Positions 9,880 through 22,074 are shown, counted from the stretch's first letter. The stretch is DNA of 64,000 bases from Macrothele yani (GCA_039090855.1 CM077012.1:142262541-142326540); one strand, 5' to 3'. The notes: a model not told the origin generated them from the sequence alone. Program-made: numbers and translations.

Positions 9880-11850
9880 CAGTAAAACCTTGATCTTACA
9901 TTCCAGCATTTCCTGTTTTTCAGTTTCAAGTGACGTTTTTCTGAAGTCCCGATAATTCTACTACATTTTCCCCATGTTATTTGCTTTTTCCATTGCATAA
10001 TTTCCTGCATCGAATGTCATTTAAAATTTTTGGTGCCAAACCCGATTTTCCTCTAATTTGTTATCTTTTTTGGTTCCTGTACATGCAAAATTGCTTTAAA
10101 TCTGTTCTTCCCCTCCTGCCGCATTCATCAGCAGAATCTGATGACCAGGTTGCCTTAAACCTGTTGTTGTTCCTCCCTAGAATTTGTCAAAAGCACGTGA
10201 AGACCAGTTGGGGAAGTGCTGCCTTCCTCACAGTGCACATGCCTCATCTTAGCAACTTTGCTGGAGTGCCTAGTCTAGTGCCGTAAATTGCAGTGTTGAA
10301 CTGGCTCTGCGTCTCAGCTTGACAACAACAGTGCAAGGTTCTGACAGCAACTCAGTCAGTTTGCTATCTGCTTAAATCTCACTTTTTAGACGTGACAGTG
10401 AAGATGGCAAGTAAAAAATGCAAATGTCTTTCCTTAGCCGAAAAAGCCTCCATTACACAAAAAGATGGTGAATTAAATGGAACTAAAGTTAAATTAGCCA
10501 AGTCTCTTGGATTACCAGTTTCAACACTGAAAACAATTTTAAAACAAAGTCAATCTAAATTACTTTGGAAAGGTTAGGTCATTGTGCTAATAAGAGAAGA
10601 ACTTTGAAAATTCACCTTACAGTGAACTGGAAACTATTTTAGCGACGTGGTTCAGGCAAGCTCTAGCTGCAAACCTTACCTCTGAATGGATCAACACTGA
10701 AGGAAAAGGCCTTACAAATTGCTGCTCAGCTTAAATGACTTCACAGCTTCAAATGAATAGATGGATTGACTGAAGAAATGCGAAAATCTTACGCACCCAT
10801 CACTTTATGGTGAATCTGCTACTGTTGATCTACAATTGATGAAGGAAGACAAAGACCTTACCTGCTTTCATCGCAAATTATGCTCTGAAGAACATTTTCA
10901 ATGCCAATGAGACTGGCCCTTTTTTAATCTTCTGCCTAGTAAAGCATATGTTGTGAAGGGAGAATCATGCTACAAGAGAAAAATGTCAAAAATGTGATTG
11001 TCTTATTATGCTGCAATGCTGACGGGAGTGAAAAATTAACACCTCTGGTGATTGTCAATTCTAAGAAACCACATTGTTTCAAAAATGTGAAGAGTTTCCC
11101 TCTGGGCTATGAAGCAAACAAAAGGGTCTGGATGGCAAAAACTACATTAAGAATTTTTTTCACAATTTAGATAAGAAAATGAGATTGCAAAAGCAAAACA
11201 TCGTATTTATTGATCAGTGTTCAGTCCATGTTGATTTGAAACTTCGAAATGTGTGCATACAGTTTTTATTCCTCCAAACTGCACAAGCAAACTTCAGCCA
11301 TGCGATTTGGGATTATCCACTACTTCAAAGCGTTTTACTGGAAACAGTTGGCGAGAAAAGCACTGGATGAACTTGATTCTGGAAACCTTGAAGATGCGTG
11401 GAAGCAGAAAATCAATGTATTGGAAGCGATACACTTCATATCTTCCTCATGGAATAGCGTGACAAGTACTTGCATTTTTCATTCTTTTGGGGAGGGCAGA
11501 TTTCCAACATCACATGAAGTTCCCACGGAAGCAGAGGTTAATTCAAATAGATTTGATGTTCTGATTGGGCAAGAAGATTACATCAATGCACTTGAAATCT
11601 ATTTTGAAGAGCATGCTGCATGTGATGCAAATGTGCTTACTTCAGAGGTTCAAAGAATCTCTGATGCAATGGATTGTTCATCGGAAAAAGTTAATGATTA
11701 TGGCGATGTAGCCGAAATTTTGGTACCTATGCCTTCTTTCAAAGCGACATTAAATGCATTAAACCTGTGAAAAACTTTCCTTGGTCACAATTCTAAAGAA
11801 AAACACTTACAAAGCCTTTAGCTCAAGCAAAGCTTTCTGAATAATTTAAA
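9880..11850 (+). mobile_element. pogo/Tigger-like element with CENP-B-type HTH
   Basis: Left terminus CAGTAAAACCTTGATCTTAC resembles Tigger ends; the right terminus was not found. At 10404-10577 the frame MASKKCKCLSLAEKASITQK...GTKVKLAKSLGLPVSTLKT is the HTH of pogo/Tigger transposases. Further blocks in shifting frames are NIFNANETGPF (10895-10930; the usual DETG Asp is changed to Asn), ADGSEKLTPLVIVNSKKP, FIDQCSVH (second Asp region) and FIPPNCTSKLQPCDLGL (11260-11310). The Asn substitution, stops and frameshifts make it a fossil. Confidence 0.85.
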
Positions 11851-12184
11851 CATCAAAAACAAAAAGCAAAAGGAAATTACAGATTTTTTCCAAACCAACA
11901 TCCCATAATGTAAGTACGTACATACATACATAGTTATACTGCATTTTTGGTTCTTACATAAATGTGTCTACAATACATATGTACTATGTGCTAGTATAGT
12001 ACTATAATACTAGTGTATATTGGTTTTACATTTTCCCCACATCACACTACTTTTTATGAGTGAAATTGGTGTTTCACTGTATTACAAAAAATCTGTACTG
12101 GTTGGCATCTATACAAATCAATCCAAAATCCAAGAAAATTTTTCAGAAAGCGTTGACCCAGAAGCTGATTCAAATTTTTTTTTG

Positions 12185-12217
12185 TTAAACCCGGGCAACG
12201 CCAGATACCTCTGCTAG
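12185..12217 (+). mobile_element. Helitron-like 3' terminus
   Basis: AACCCGGGCAACGCCAGATA followed by CCTCTGCTAG and then T. Helitron 3' ends typically have a short GC hairpin about 10 nt before CTAG and insert before T. The hairpin here is partly decayed (CCGGGC/GCCAGA). The 5' TC end was not identified, so only the terminus is annotated. Confidence 0.5.
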
Positions 12218-12581
12218 TTATAAATTTTACGTAAATTTCTTCCCAAACATGCTCATTATTTTCCCTTACAAATATTTACTCCATTTAAACTATACTTTTA
12301 TGTCCTTGACTAAACATATCTTCACTGGTAACATCAAAGCAATATGGTTACCTACACTTCAAAAGCGTAGGCAGTATGATTATGTGCTTATGAAGTATGC
12401 AAACTTATATAAACAAGTGTCATTATGACATAAAACTAGCTTCTAGTGGTTAAATTAAAAAACAATTCAGACTTAGCAGCATAAACAGTAAACTCAAACA
12501 GAACAAAAAATTTACAGAAGAATGATCTAGTTATATAGACTAGAAATCTAAAAGTGAAAGGTATATTAAACAGCAACATAC

Positions 12582-12718
12582 TTTACTTTCTTTTCCAAAG
12601 CAGAAATTTCATCAGTCTTTTCAGAAAAATCATCAAAAAATCTGCGCCCAATAGGTAGTTTGATGTCAAGCGGACGAGAACCTAAATCTTTCCTAGCCTT
12701 CTGAAGAATATTATATCC
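12582..12718 (-). CDS. LONP2: LONP2 internal exon D (linker)
   Basis: LONP2 exon of 137 bp. The acceptor is ATTTACAG. Two donors are possible: GTAAAG after LEKK, or GTATGT five bases later. Only the GTATGT donor at 12581 keeps frame with exon E, giving ...ALEKKV-K-EMGMPDHARK, so I chose it. The exon encodes GYNILQKARKDLG and ends with DEISALEKKV, matching the LLQK...VMLEKKIR segment that links the N-domain to the AAA+ module in vertebrate LONP2. The middle of this linker (about 25 residues, SRPLDIKLPIGRRFFDDFSE) diverges and lacks the acidic D/E run of the human protein. Confidence 0.9.
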
Positions 12719-13035
12719 CTGTAAATATATGAAATTACTGAATGACATTCCCAATAACATTCTTGCAAAGCATGAATAATTACATTTTATACTGAGAATA
12801 ACCACAAAGAATAAAGCATGAAAGAAAGAAATTCCCTTTTCTTTTATCTTTTACATTATTGCATTTATTTTTTTCCCCCATTTTTTATAATAAACAAATT
12901 ACAAATTTACTGGATCCAAACGCTTAGAAATAAACATAGTTTATTATGCTGCTTTAAGGCTGTATTGTACGGCCATGCACAAATACTTTTCCAGAGCACG
13001 ATTGTTGAGAGTCTCAATCACCCCCCACCCCTCCC

Positions 13036-13210
13036 TGGGGTTTAACCACAGTGAGCAACTCTAAGAGCAATAAGCAGTCACTTGTAGGGCCACTGGTTCC
13101 ATGGAACAGAGAGAGCCAGTCCTGTAACACAAAAACACCAATGCCTAACCTGGGCCCACTGGATGAATGGTCACAAGCCAGCATTTAGACCACTGCACCA
13201 CTGGGGCAGT
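13036..13210 (-). mobile_element. Old family 1 SINE, degraded
   Basis: Minus-strand relative of family 1: GGGTTTAACCACAGTGAGCA, AGCAGTCACTTGTAGGG, CCACTGGTTCC, and the decayed A box near GACCACTGCACCACTGGGGC. No target duplication found. Clearly older than copies 1, 2 and 4. Confidence 0.75.
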
Positions 13211-13299
13211 TTTGTTTTGTATCAGCAGATGGAGAATACAATGGAACTTGAGATAGATAAATAAATAAATGTATATATATATATACACCAGGTGATCAT

Positions 13300-13800
13300 A
13301 ATTAAAGTATCCCTATTTAACATTCTCTGGAGAGATATCTAGTAGTCCAAAAGCAACCAAATTAGGTACGCTGACAATTCAGGACATGCGAATGATTTAC
13401 ACAATTTTTTTTTCCAAAAGTCACCACCATGGGACTTCTGGCGCTGCAAGCTGCAATATAGATAATTTTCAGCTCTACAAAGGAAACTAGTCTTGTGGTG
13501 CTACGAGCAACAAGAAAGTATTATTTACATAATGCACTCGCGCTACAGGCAACTCGTGGGCATAAAACTGTCCTAGGTATGGTGAATGCGATTCGCATTC
13601 CATCAACCGCAATGAGTATCACTTTGCCGGAACGCCCTCTTCTTGTGAAGCTGTTTTAAGCAGAAACCAACGCAACACATGTGTTGGTTTCTGCTTAATG
13701 TCCTGAATTGTCAGCATACCAAATTTGGTTGCATTTGGACTGCTAGATATCTCTCCACAGAGTGTTGACTAGGGATACTTTACATATATACAGGGTGATC
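13300..13800. mobile_element. Foldback/MITE-like element with long inverted repeats
   Basis: The left arm, about 13311-13399 (AAAGTATCCCTATTTAACAT...GCTGACAATTCAGGACAT), is repeated inverted at about 13695-13785. Both arms include GAGAGATATCTAG and GCAACCAAATT. An inner hairpin AAGCAGAAACCAAC...GTTGGTTTCTGCTT sits just inside the right arm (13660-13698). Both sides carry TATATACA(CC)AGG-type sequence. No coding capacity. Confidence 0.75.
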
Positions 13801-15440
13801 GTAAGTAAAGAAAACTATCACGATTTTTCCTTTCCTGAAAGCATGTGTTCATTATTGGGGTTAAGTATTATTGTACATCTTGCATGACCTTTAATTACGA
13901 GAGTCAATTAGACAAGAGATTTCCATATATTTTTGAAATTGTTTTAAATTTCAGTTTGAACCTCACCCACCCCCTTCATAAAAAAAAATATCCCAAGATT
14001 CCTCAAATCTTTCCAGATTAAAAACAAGGTACATTACAAACTGGTATTAAATAAATAAGCATGAATTGGTTATGCGCAACATATTCACTAATGAAAATAC
14101 AGGCAAAATCCTCAAAAAAAAAAAAAAAATTAACTTCTGACATTTACATGTATTACTAAAAAGAACACCATGCTAAATTATATTACTGTTAAGTGTTTCC
14201 TGCAACAATGCTGATGTGGTATTTTCAACAAAAATTAAAAAAATATATTAATCTGAAGCATATGTAACTGTTATACATCCATCGAGATTTAATTACATTT
14301 ATGGTAAGAAGCACCTATGCTTCTGGTAGCAATTGCAATAGGTTCATTTATCTTGATCTGTAAAGTACAATTAATATGAAATGCATTTGACTAAAACCTT
14401 CCACAATAACACGTTTTTGTAGGTAATCACATACTTTAATGTTTTTAACAGCTACTTCACATCCCAATCACTCACCTAGTCAGAATCACGTTTCAGTCTT
14501 GTGTGAAACTACATCTCCACACCACCCTGTTTTCATGTTCTTTCAACTTTTTCTCAAAAACAAGGCATTTTTCTCTTGCCTGACCCTGAGCACCAATCCC
14601 TGTAGCAATGTGGCAGAAAATCACTCACACAAGTGCTTCTCCTGATTCACCTTGAGAAGTCACATCTTTTGTGTTATCCATCATTCAAGCAGCATCATTT
14701 CCAATTTTGCTTTTAAAAAAGTGCAATACACGAATAAATTAAAATATTAATACTCATGACATACCAAAGTGTGGGCGATCTTAGCGAGAGATGGGTTTGC
14801 TTCCTCGGGGTGCTCCATGGGCAACAATGGCACACAGAACAGCAACAAGGGCCCCTGTGAATCTTGGAGGGGTACCAGCTAGTTCTGTGTGACATTGTTG
14901 GCAGAAAGACCCCAACTCACTGAGTTATGTTCCAGAATCCTTAGGTTGAATGACCAACTGGAACTGTCAGCTGTGAGCTAATCCCCAGCACTTATGTACT
15001 TCCCTGATTACAAAGATTCAAAGAAATGAAGTACAAAAGGTCTTGTGTGCGGCGTGTGATGGATGTTAATAAAGCTCGAGCGGTGTGCAGAGATTGTTGC
15101 AAACTGGGACATTCGATACACCAACAGTAAGTAAATTTTAGTTCCAGTAGTTAAATTTGTATTTGGCACATGGTCTTTCTTTGAGGAGCTAACCTGAATT
15201 TTAGAGAACAGCTGAATGATGTGTATGTATGAAATACCAAAGCAATTTTCATGAACCACCAAAAACAAGAGTTCAGAGAATTTAAAGACAACCCTTTTCC
15301 AAGAAGGAAGGCATGAGACCCCTCTAGACACCACTAGCTACAGCTCTGCTTCAAGCATTTAACTCTACCAATTTTTGCCAGATGAATTGTTGTCAAGTGA
15401 CAAGGTACTTTATTTTTTCATGGGCTGTGTCTATTTTTTC
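13801..15440. other. Intron C-D sequence, mostly unique
   Basis: AT-rich intron with A-tracts. A GC-richer patch around 14760-15000 has no recognisable frame. No exon or known element seen. Confidence 0.5.
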
Positions 15441-16270
15441 ATGGCAACCTCTAGTTTGGTGAACCACTGGCTGACCAGAGAGTGTTACACTGAGTGAAAC
15501 AAGTGGAAGTCTGACAAAGCTAAATATGGGGAATTAGCTGCATAAGGGAGAACCTACCTACCCAGCCACATGGTTTCCTGGCTCACTGCAGCAACATGCA
15601 ACAGAACGACTATCCGGAGCCCATGTCCTGAAAATGGTCATTTCCATTACAGGCCCTCATTTAAAAGTAATTGACAACTAACATTCTGCAGTCACTGTTA
15701 CACCTGGTGGCATAAGCTCATGATAACACCATACTTTGGCATGTCCTACCAGATACAGAAAGCTTTCTTACCATGGATGTTGGGCTTTTGTGTTTATGTA
15801 TTTGGCAGGCCAGGTTTACACCAGTGACCTTTTGTATTGTGGGTAGTCATAGTGAACCCATTTTTCATCACCCACAATGATTTTCCTCGGGAAGTCCATT
15901 TTTCAATGACTGGCAAGCAATGAAACAAGTGTTCAGTCTCTGACCAACATTGTACTTAGTGAGTTTGTATGGGACCCACTTTCTCTTTTTGAATCTTCCT
16001 TTTGGCATGCAACCATCAAACCATTGTCCACTGATTCACAGCTAACTTTATAGCCAGTTCTGTGGTTGATTGGGTGGCATCTTCATCCAGAAGAGCCTGT
16101 AAATCTGCAACCTGCATTCACTTCAGCTTGAGCAACAGACATAGACACACCTTGTCAGCTGCATATGCTAGCTAAAGTAACTGCATGTGTGGGCTGGTTG
16201 TCAGCAACCAATAGTCATTCAAAGCAGTGTGTTGCCATCTTATCTCATCTCATAGCACAACACTGATAAA
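15440..16270 (-). mobile_element. mariner-like transposase remnant
   Basis: Read on the minus strand: VADLQALLDEDATQSTTELA (HTH linker of mariner transposases), then SLWVMKNGFTMTTHNTK standing for the (V/I)GDEKW...Y.NP block near 15870, KPNIHGKKAFCIWWDMPKYGV (15775-15715), and ANSPYLALSDFHLFHSV near 15540 in place of YSPDLAPSDYHLF. Many stops and frameshifts; a pseudo-copy. Confidence 0.75.
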
Positions 16271-16502
16271 AATTTAACAGTTTTGCTTTTACGGCCCACT
16301 ATGTAGAGTGCCAGAAACTTGTGCATAGAACTAATATTAGACTTCCTACAAAAATCTGACAAACAGCTTCACAATTCCTCACAAGTAAAATGGTACCATC
16401 TCATTAGGGGATGGACTATTCAGCTGTCTACACAGCTCTCCTGCAGTCCACATTCACTGTGGTTTCCCGAGTGCTACATGGAAACAGAACATCATAAAAT
16501 AG

Positions 16503-16537
16503 AATTGTGGATATACCTGGTATATCCACAATTCTTG
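16503..16537. repeat. Perfect hairpin
   Basis: AGAATTGTGGATATACC, one T, then its exact reverse complement: 17-bp perfect arms in the intron 84 bp downstream (minus sense) of exon C's donor. Confidence 0.85.
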
Positions 16538-16620
16538 TTTTGTTTTGAGCTTTTCTGTTACACAATATAAATTATATGTTACAATATTTGATACTGATAA
16601 AAAAATATATATATACTAAC

Positions 16621-16773
16621 TTCAATTTGTCTAGCAAGAAGAGGCAATATTTTACGAAATCTGTCTGCTAGATCAACAGCATCAAGAATCTGGAGACGCT
16701 CATCATGAGAAGCACGAACAATAGCTGCACAAATGTCAGGAAGACTTTGTGTCGGCAGGGAATTCAGTAATCT
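16621..16773 (-). CDS. LONP2: LONP2 internal exon C
   Basis: LONP2 exon of 153 bp, exactly 51 codons, bordered by TTTCTAG and GTTAGTAT. It begins RLLNSLPTQSLPDICAAIVR and continues through ERLQILDAVDLADRF and LPLLARQIE. These match animal LONP2 (RLLDSLP.EALPDI....R, LQILDAV.LEERF, PLLVRQIEG) and close the N-terminal domain helical bundle. Both borders are phase 0, so it joins exon B (...VVRLK) and exon D (GYNILQK...) without loss. The surrounding intron contains an independent mariner copy (15.4-16.3 kb). Confidence 0.94.
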
Positions 16774-16958
16774 CTAGAAAAGCGGATATACTTTAAAAGT
16801 TTATACATACACGCACACATATGTTAAAGCACTCCAGTGACATTAGGAGAGTATAAATTCAGTATGATGAATTTCAGAAATGATTTAAAGCAATTCTTTT
16901 TTCCAAAACTGAAGACAAAATGAAATCTGAGGTGGATGTGCAAATAACATCACAAATA

Positions 16959-17014
16959 GCTATTCCAGCAGGTTCTTTCAGAAATGTAAGACTTTCTGAA
17001 AGAACCTATTGGAA
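16959..17014. repeat. Imperfect hairpin
   Basis: Arms ATTCCAGCAGGTTCTTTCAG and CTGAAAGAACCTATTGGAAT around a short loop. Lies in the intron on the acceptor side of exon C. Confidence 0.8.
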
Positions 17015-17279
17015 TGACTATTTAAATGTAAGAATTGTGCAAATAGCCAGAAGCCTACAACCATTACCCCAATTTGAAATCTCAACAGAATCACTTACAA
17101 TGTAATATAAATACTCAGAACAAGAATTTAATGCACACTGATCTTTACTGTGACACCCCAAATAATGTTAAAAGTAACATTTATATCCATAACTGGATGC
17201 ATTTGGCTAAAAAAGATTTAGCAATAGTAAATTCGGCAGAAAGGTATCAATGCAATTTGCTTTTATTTTGCCATGTAAT

Positions 17280-17545
17280 AAATAAGTGGAACAAATCAAG
17301 TGTTTTCAGAATGTTTTCAGCTTCTGCATGTAAAGATTATGTTCATCACATTGAAATTAGTCATATTGGGTAACTATTTGCAAACATACATCGTTGACCT
17401 ATGATGTATGTTGGTGAATAGTTACCCAACATACTTAAAATAGAATAACTACACTAGTAATTTGAATTTATTGCTGTAGAATAGAAATCAACGTTCCCAA
17501 GCTTTTGCACATCAACCAGATGGCTTTTTCAAAAAGTGAAGCTCT
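17280..17545. repeat. Repeat R2 (Penelope-tail-like), with hairpin
   Basis: Shares AATCAAGTGTTTnCA and GCTTCTGCnTGTAA with 31000-31030, and ACTAGTAATTTGAATTTATT plus CCAAGCTTTTGCACATCA with 860-985 (inverted). It contains a hairpin, TTGGGTAACTATT...AATAGTTACCCAA (17365-17428). Probably the 3' tail of a Penelope-like family, since the 846-985 copy follows a GIY-YIG fragment. Confidence 0.6.
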
Positions 17546-17549
17546 GGAA

Positions 17550-18116
17550 AAATCTCATGAAATGATGGACCCAGCATTTAAACAAGGAACTGTTCAGGCT
17601 GGTAAAGGCTCAATAATGGTCTGAGTCATATTCAATGGGCCTACATTGGGACCTCTGGTATGTCTAGATGAATCTCTGAATGGCCCACGCTATATGTTCA
17701 TCCTTGCAGACCATTTGCATTCGTTCATGGTCATCATTCACCCTCAAGGCAATGGATTTTTCCAACGGGACAATGCACCTCCCCAGAGAGCTGTGGTGAC
17801 TAGAACATGGTTAGAAGAGCATTCTGCAGAAGTTCCCACCCTGGAATGGCCTCCCCATTCACCAGACATGAACTATGTGAAAAAATCTTTGGGATACTGT
17901 GGAAAGGTTCAGTCTAGCTTTGGATCTCACACCCAGGAATGTAACTGAATTATGGACAGCGGTGCAGCAAGCATGAGTGGAGATGCTTGTGGAACACTTT
18001 CATGACCTAGTGAACTCAATGCCTTGCTGTGCGACCGAGTGCCTTTACTCCAAGCAAAAGGCGGGCCTACCAGTTACTAGGTAGGCATCCCATGATTTCT
18101 ATCCACTCAATGTAGA
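17550..18116 (+). mobile_element. Tc1-like transposase fragment (C-terminal half)
   Basis: Open frame 17646-17945 reads LGPLVCLDESLN...MFILADHLHSFMVIIHPQGN, GFFQRDNAPPQRA (second catalytic Asp, as in FQQDNAP.H) and LEWPPHSPDMN (third-residue block, Glu lost). Related to the element at 986-2525. The N-terminal half is absent, and a Tigger-type element begins at 18119. Confidence 0.75.
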
Positions 18117-18118
18117 TA

Positions 18119-20163
18119 CAGTACAATTCCGAAAAACCGAGCTCCTAAAATCCACAATTGCCTAAAATCCACGTGGATTCGAACACCGGTCACAGTTAAC
18201 AGACTGGTAAAAAAAAAGTTTCAGAAATCGAAATTTTTTATTTTCCAGCTGACAAAAAAATGTTTAAGATATTTTTAAAGGTTTTTAAAATATTTTATGT
18301 GTTTTCTCTATTTAAAAAATATTACTAATGATATACATAATAGTGTTTTCCCTAGAGACTGTTTGGTGGGCGCCTGCCCAGCTGACAGTGTTTAAGCTGC
18401 CTATCACTTTTTCACCAAATCGCGACAAGCACAATACGCCAAAAAAAAAAGTTCACCTGAATAGTCAAAAAACTAATTCTAAAAATTGTGTTTTGTTTGT
18501 TTTTTAATCCTCGTTACCATTAAGAAAGTTGCTCATTTTTATGTCGATTTTCTGAAGTACAAGATTGCTTCTGTCAATCAAACGTTAAATCTTACATCTC
18601 CCGCACACGCAGTCTCCGTACTGAGAATCCACGACTCAGTTCTGTTAACTGCTAGGAGTTCGACATAAGGGGAGGGTGGTGCGTATGTATGGTGGTGGTG
18701 GCTTTTAAGTGTTTTAGTGAACTGGGGGGATAGATGGCAGAAAAGGGGAGGGTGATATTGGGTGGGGCCAGCAGACTGTGACAAGAGCAAGAGGGAAAAA
18801 ACTTCCTCTTCAGCTCACATGATTGCTGACCTTAAATGAAAAACACAAAAATGCATTTTCGCAAATTTTTCAGACAGCTGTCTGAAATTTCTATAAGCAC
18901 CATAAATCCTTGTTACGAATGGATCTGCAAAATTTCGCCTGAATAGTTTAATAACTTTTTAAACTAGCCATGAAAATTTTAATTAAACATTTCTGTGTGC
19001 CTGTCCCTTGTAAATCTCTTAATAAAAATGTTCATGGCTAATTAAAAAAGTTTTTAACCAATTAAAGCAAAATTTTGAGAGTTGACTACTCTTAGCTGAT
19101 TATGGAGTGTAAAAATTTCAGCCAGTTTCATAAAGAATTGACAATGATGAGTTTTACTTTTTTTCCAGTCTACTGGCAAAACCTTTGTACCAAACAGGGA
19201 ACCCTGTTCTTACGTAATGCAGTTACGGGAGATGGGGAACCCTCCTGCTTTCCCCACCATCCCACTCGTTGAATTTAGTGGACATCAACAAGTTTTGTTT
19301 CAAAGTTGATAAGCTGCTCTTTCCTTTGTATGCTACACTATGGATATTTGTTGAATACTGTATAAATAAAAATATGCTGTTTTTAATGTGAAACATTTGA
19401 GTATGATACAGTACTTTATCATTTATAGTACAGGAATTGCGATAGTTCAAAAAAAATGTACGGCGTGTGAACAATGGACAGAATGTCGCGCAGGGACGAG
19501 GTGCTGGTTGATGAATGTCAAATAATTCCCGCACTTCAAACCCCAGTGCCGCACGCTGGTGAAATTAAAATGGGGGGGGGATATGTACGTAGGATGTTTA
19601 CTGCGATGCAATTACTTTACTGTAATGTCAAAACAACGATAAAATTAATTTCAACTACAGAGAAATGTGCCCTCTGCTAGATTTAACAAGCAATCAGCAC
19701 TTTCATTGTGCACTTGTGTTCATCACTTCAAGCTTACTTAGCATTAGTTTTTTTTTTTTTTTTTTGATGGAATGTTTGCCAGCCAGAATGTTTGATTGAC
19801 ATATACAGTATTTCGTAAATAAAAATTCAATTAATTAATATAGTACGTATTATGAATTTGTTCCCTATATTTTACTTATTAAATACTGTACATATATCTA
19901 CATAAATTCCAAATACTACTAATTACAGTATTAAATACATATTACTAATAAATTTTACTAATTATTAAACAAATGAAAGCCTATAATACATACATACATA
20001 CCATCCTATTTGAATTAGTATTATATAGTTTAGAGAACCTGTGTGTGTTTACAGTACGTATTATGTACTAGTAAACACACACACAGGTTCTCTAAAATCC
20101 GCGAAATTCTAAAATCTGCACAACCTCTGGAACCAAATTGTGCGGATTTTCGGAATTGTACTG
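18119..20163. mobile_element. Non-autonomous Tigger/pogo-type element
   Basis: Starts CAGTACAATTCCGAAAAACC and ends GGATTTTCGGAATTGTACTG, with TA on both sides (18117-18118, 20164-20165). Pogo/Tigger elements use TA targets and CAGTA... ends. The 2 kb between holds no transposase-like frame. It includes a near-perfect hairpin at 20029-20096 just inside the right end. Confidence 0.8.
20029..20096. repeat. Hairpin with CA/TG-rich arms
   Basis: TTTAGAGAACCTGTGTGTGT... and its inverse ...ACACACAGGTTCTCTAAA. Arms of about 24 bp differ by one dinucleotide, around an 18-nt loop. Confidence 0.85.
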
Positions 20164-20546
20164 TATAACAATGTAGAAAAGAGTCTCCAGACACCCCATT
20201 CCACAAGAAAAAATGTACATTTCAGTAAATCACATGTGCTAGATTCTTTGAAACTGCGGGTAAGCTCCCCGGAAGTTGTATATCGTCTACTCATGAGGCA
20301 TGGCTATGCGTGTTGAGCTTACTGACTTCCAATGAGATATTATAGGGTGCCATATCAGCAACTTGTCCGTGCTTACAATTTCAGAACAATTACAACACCC
20401 ACAGTAAACTGTTCAAGATGTTATCAGCAAATGGAAAAGTGAGGGACTTACAACAGCCAAGAAATGTTCACGAAGGCCAAATAAATTGATAGAAAGGGAC
20501 AAGAGAACTCTGAAATGTGTTGTCTGTGGGTACAGACATTCCTCTG

Positions 20547-20765
20547 AACAAATGACCAAAGTATTTCAATCAATTCTTCAAACATATTTCATTGTTGAAC
20601 ATTATGTGGTTATAATAATTATTATATATATTGGTCAATAATATAGTTATATTGTGTACTGTTTCTTACGTTATATGAACGTTCATATAACATGAGAAAC
20701 AGTACACAATATAACTACTATATAGTTGACAAATATATATAATAATGACCAAAGTATTTCAGAAT
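20547..20765. repeat. Palindrome flanked by direct repeat inside Tc1
   Basis: ATGACCAAAGTATTTCA occurs on both sides (about 20548-20564 and 20748-20764). Between them is a palindrome with arms TAGTTATATTGTGTACTGTT / AACAGTACACAATATAACTA centred near 20680, extending to AT-rich outer arms. It interrupts the Tc1 frame and looks like a small insertion with target duplication, or a foldback rearrangement. Confidence 0.75.
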
Positions 20766-22074
20766 TCAACAGCATCAGTGTGTGCACTACGACTGTTCGT
20801 AAGGATCTGCACAATTTAAATTTCCATGGTCGAGCTGCTGCATACAAGCTGTTAGTAACTCATAAGTAGGGTTAGGATTTATGTAATAAAAATTTCAATG
20901 TACATAAAAAATATTTATTAAAAATGAGGAAATATGTAGGAAAAAGAAAAATCACTAAAATATGTGATTTATTTCTTTATATTTTTAATAACTTATAATT
21001 TCTTTTCTTATACAGTCATAAGAAATTAAAAAATTACTTTACTAATTTTAAATTACTTCACGCAACACCAGGGTTTTCAACTAACTTACTATTACAACTA
21101 GCAACATCGTAGCACTTCAGGCTGCTGAAAACAAGGCTGCTCCTGTTTCCTCTCAAAATGCATTTAAATTGGCTGACCTAAGTCTCAACATCACATAAAA
21201 TGATAGGTGAAACCTTAAAACCCCACTATATCCAGGGTTTGAAAAAACCCAGCCAACTTGGGGGTATTGGGCTTAAAGTTTTTCTAGTTTTGTTTTGTTT
21301 TATTTCTAATTTGCATAGCTAGAATTTATTTGAAACAGTATTGGAAATTCCAATTCATCATATTCTATTAGTTCACATTTTTTTAAACTAAGTGATACAT
21401 AAAAATATTTAAGGTGTGGTGAGTGTACAAAAATTACATTATGTACATATTTGCATGCAATAGTTTTAAAAATCACCAGCAAAAAGACAGTCTGATCTGT
21501 CTTTATTATAAAAAAAAAAAGGATTTGAAAATTTTTTAAACATTTCCCAAAAGTCTTGAATCATGGGGAAGTCCACTATTGCTATCTTTTTTCTTTCTTT
21601 CTGTGTTAAATGTATCACTTGTTCACCTCTTTTCACTTCAGCAAATTCACTTTAGTGTTTTGGCATTTTTCATTTGCCATAGTCATCAAATCACAACAAA
21701 TTCACTGCAAAAGGGAAAAGGGGGGTGGATAAACAGGAGTGATTAAAAATTAAAGTGACAAAATATATAGCGGAAGTGAGGAAATTTTAAAAACCCAGTG
21801 CATGGTTGACGCTAAAGAATAAAATGGTGCATGGAAAAGGAAAATTTAAATCTTACTGACGAAACAAGCAATCATTGCTTTTAAGTCTGGTCCCACTCTT
21901 AAACGTTATGTTTGTGTGAATCTGTAATATTGACACAGAATATTTACGAAAGTGGTAAAAACTGGAAATTTAGCAATTATTAGTTTAATGCTATCAAAAA
22001 AACTTACAATTGTTGAAAATTTGCAAATAAAAAAAACTGCTGCATTATTAGACGAAATTTCTTTCAGTAACATA

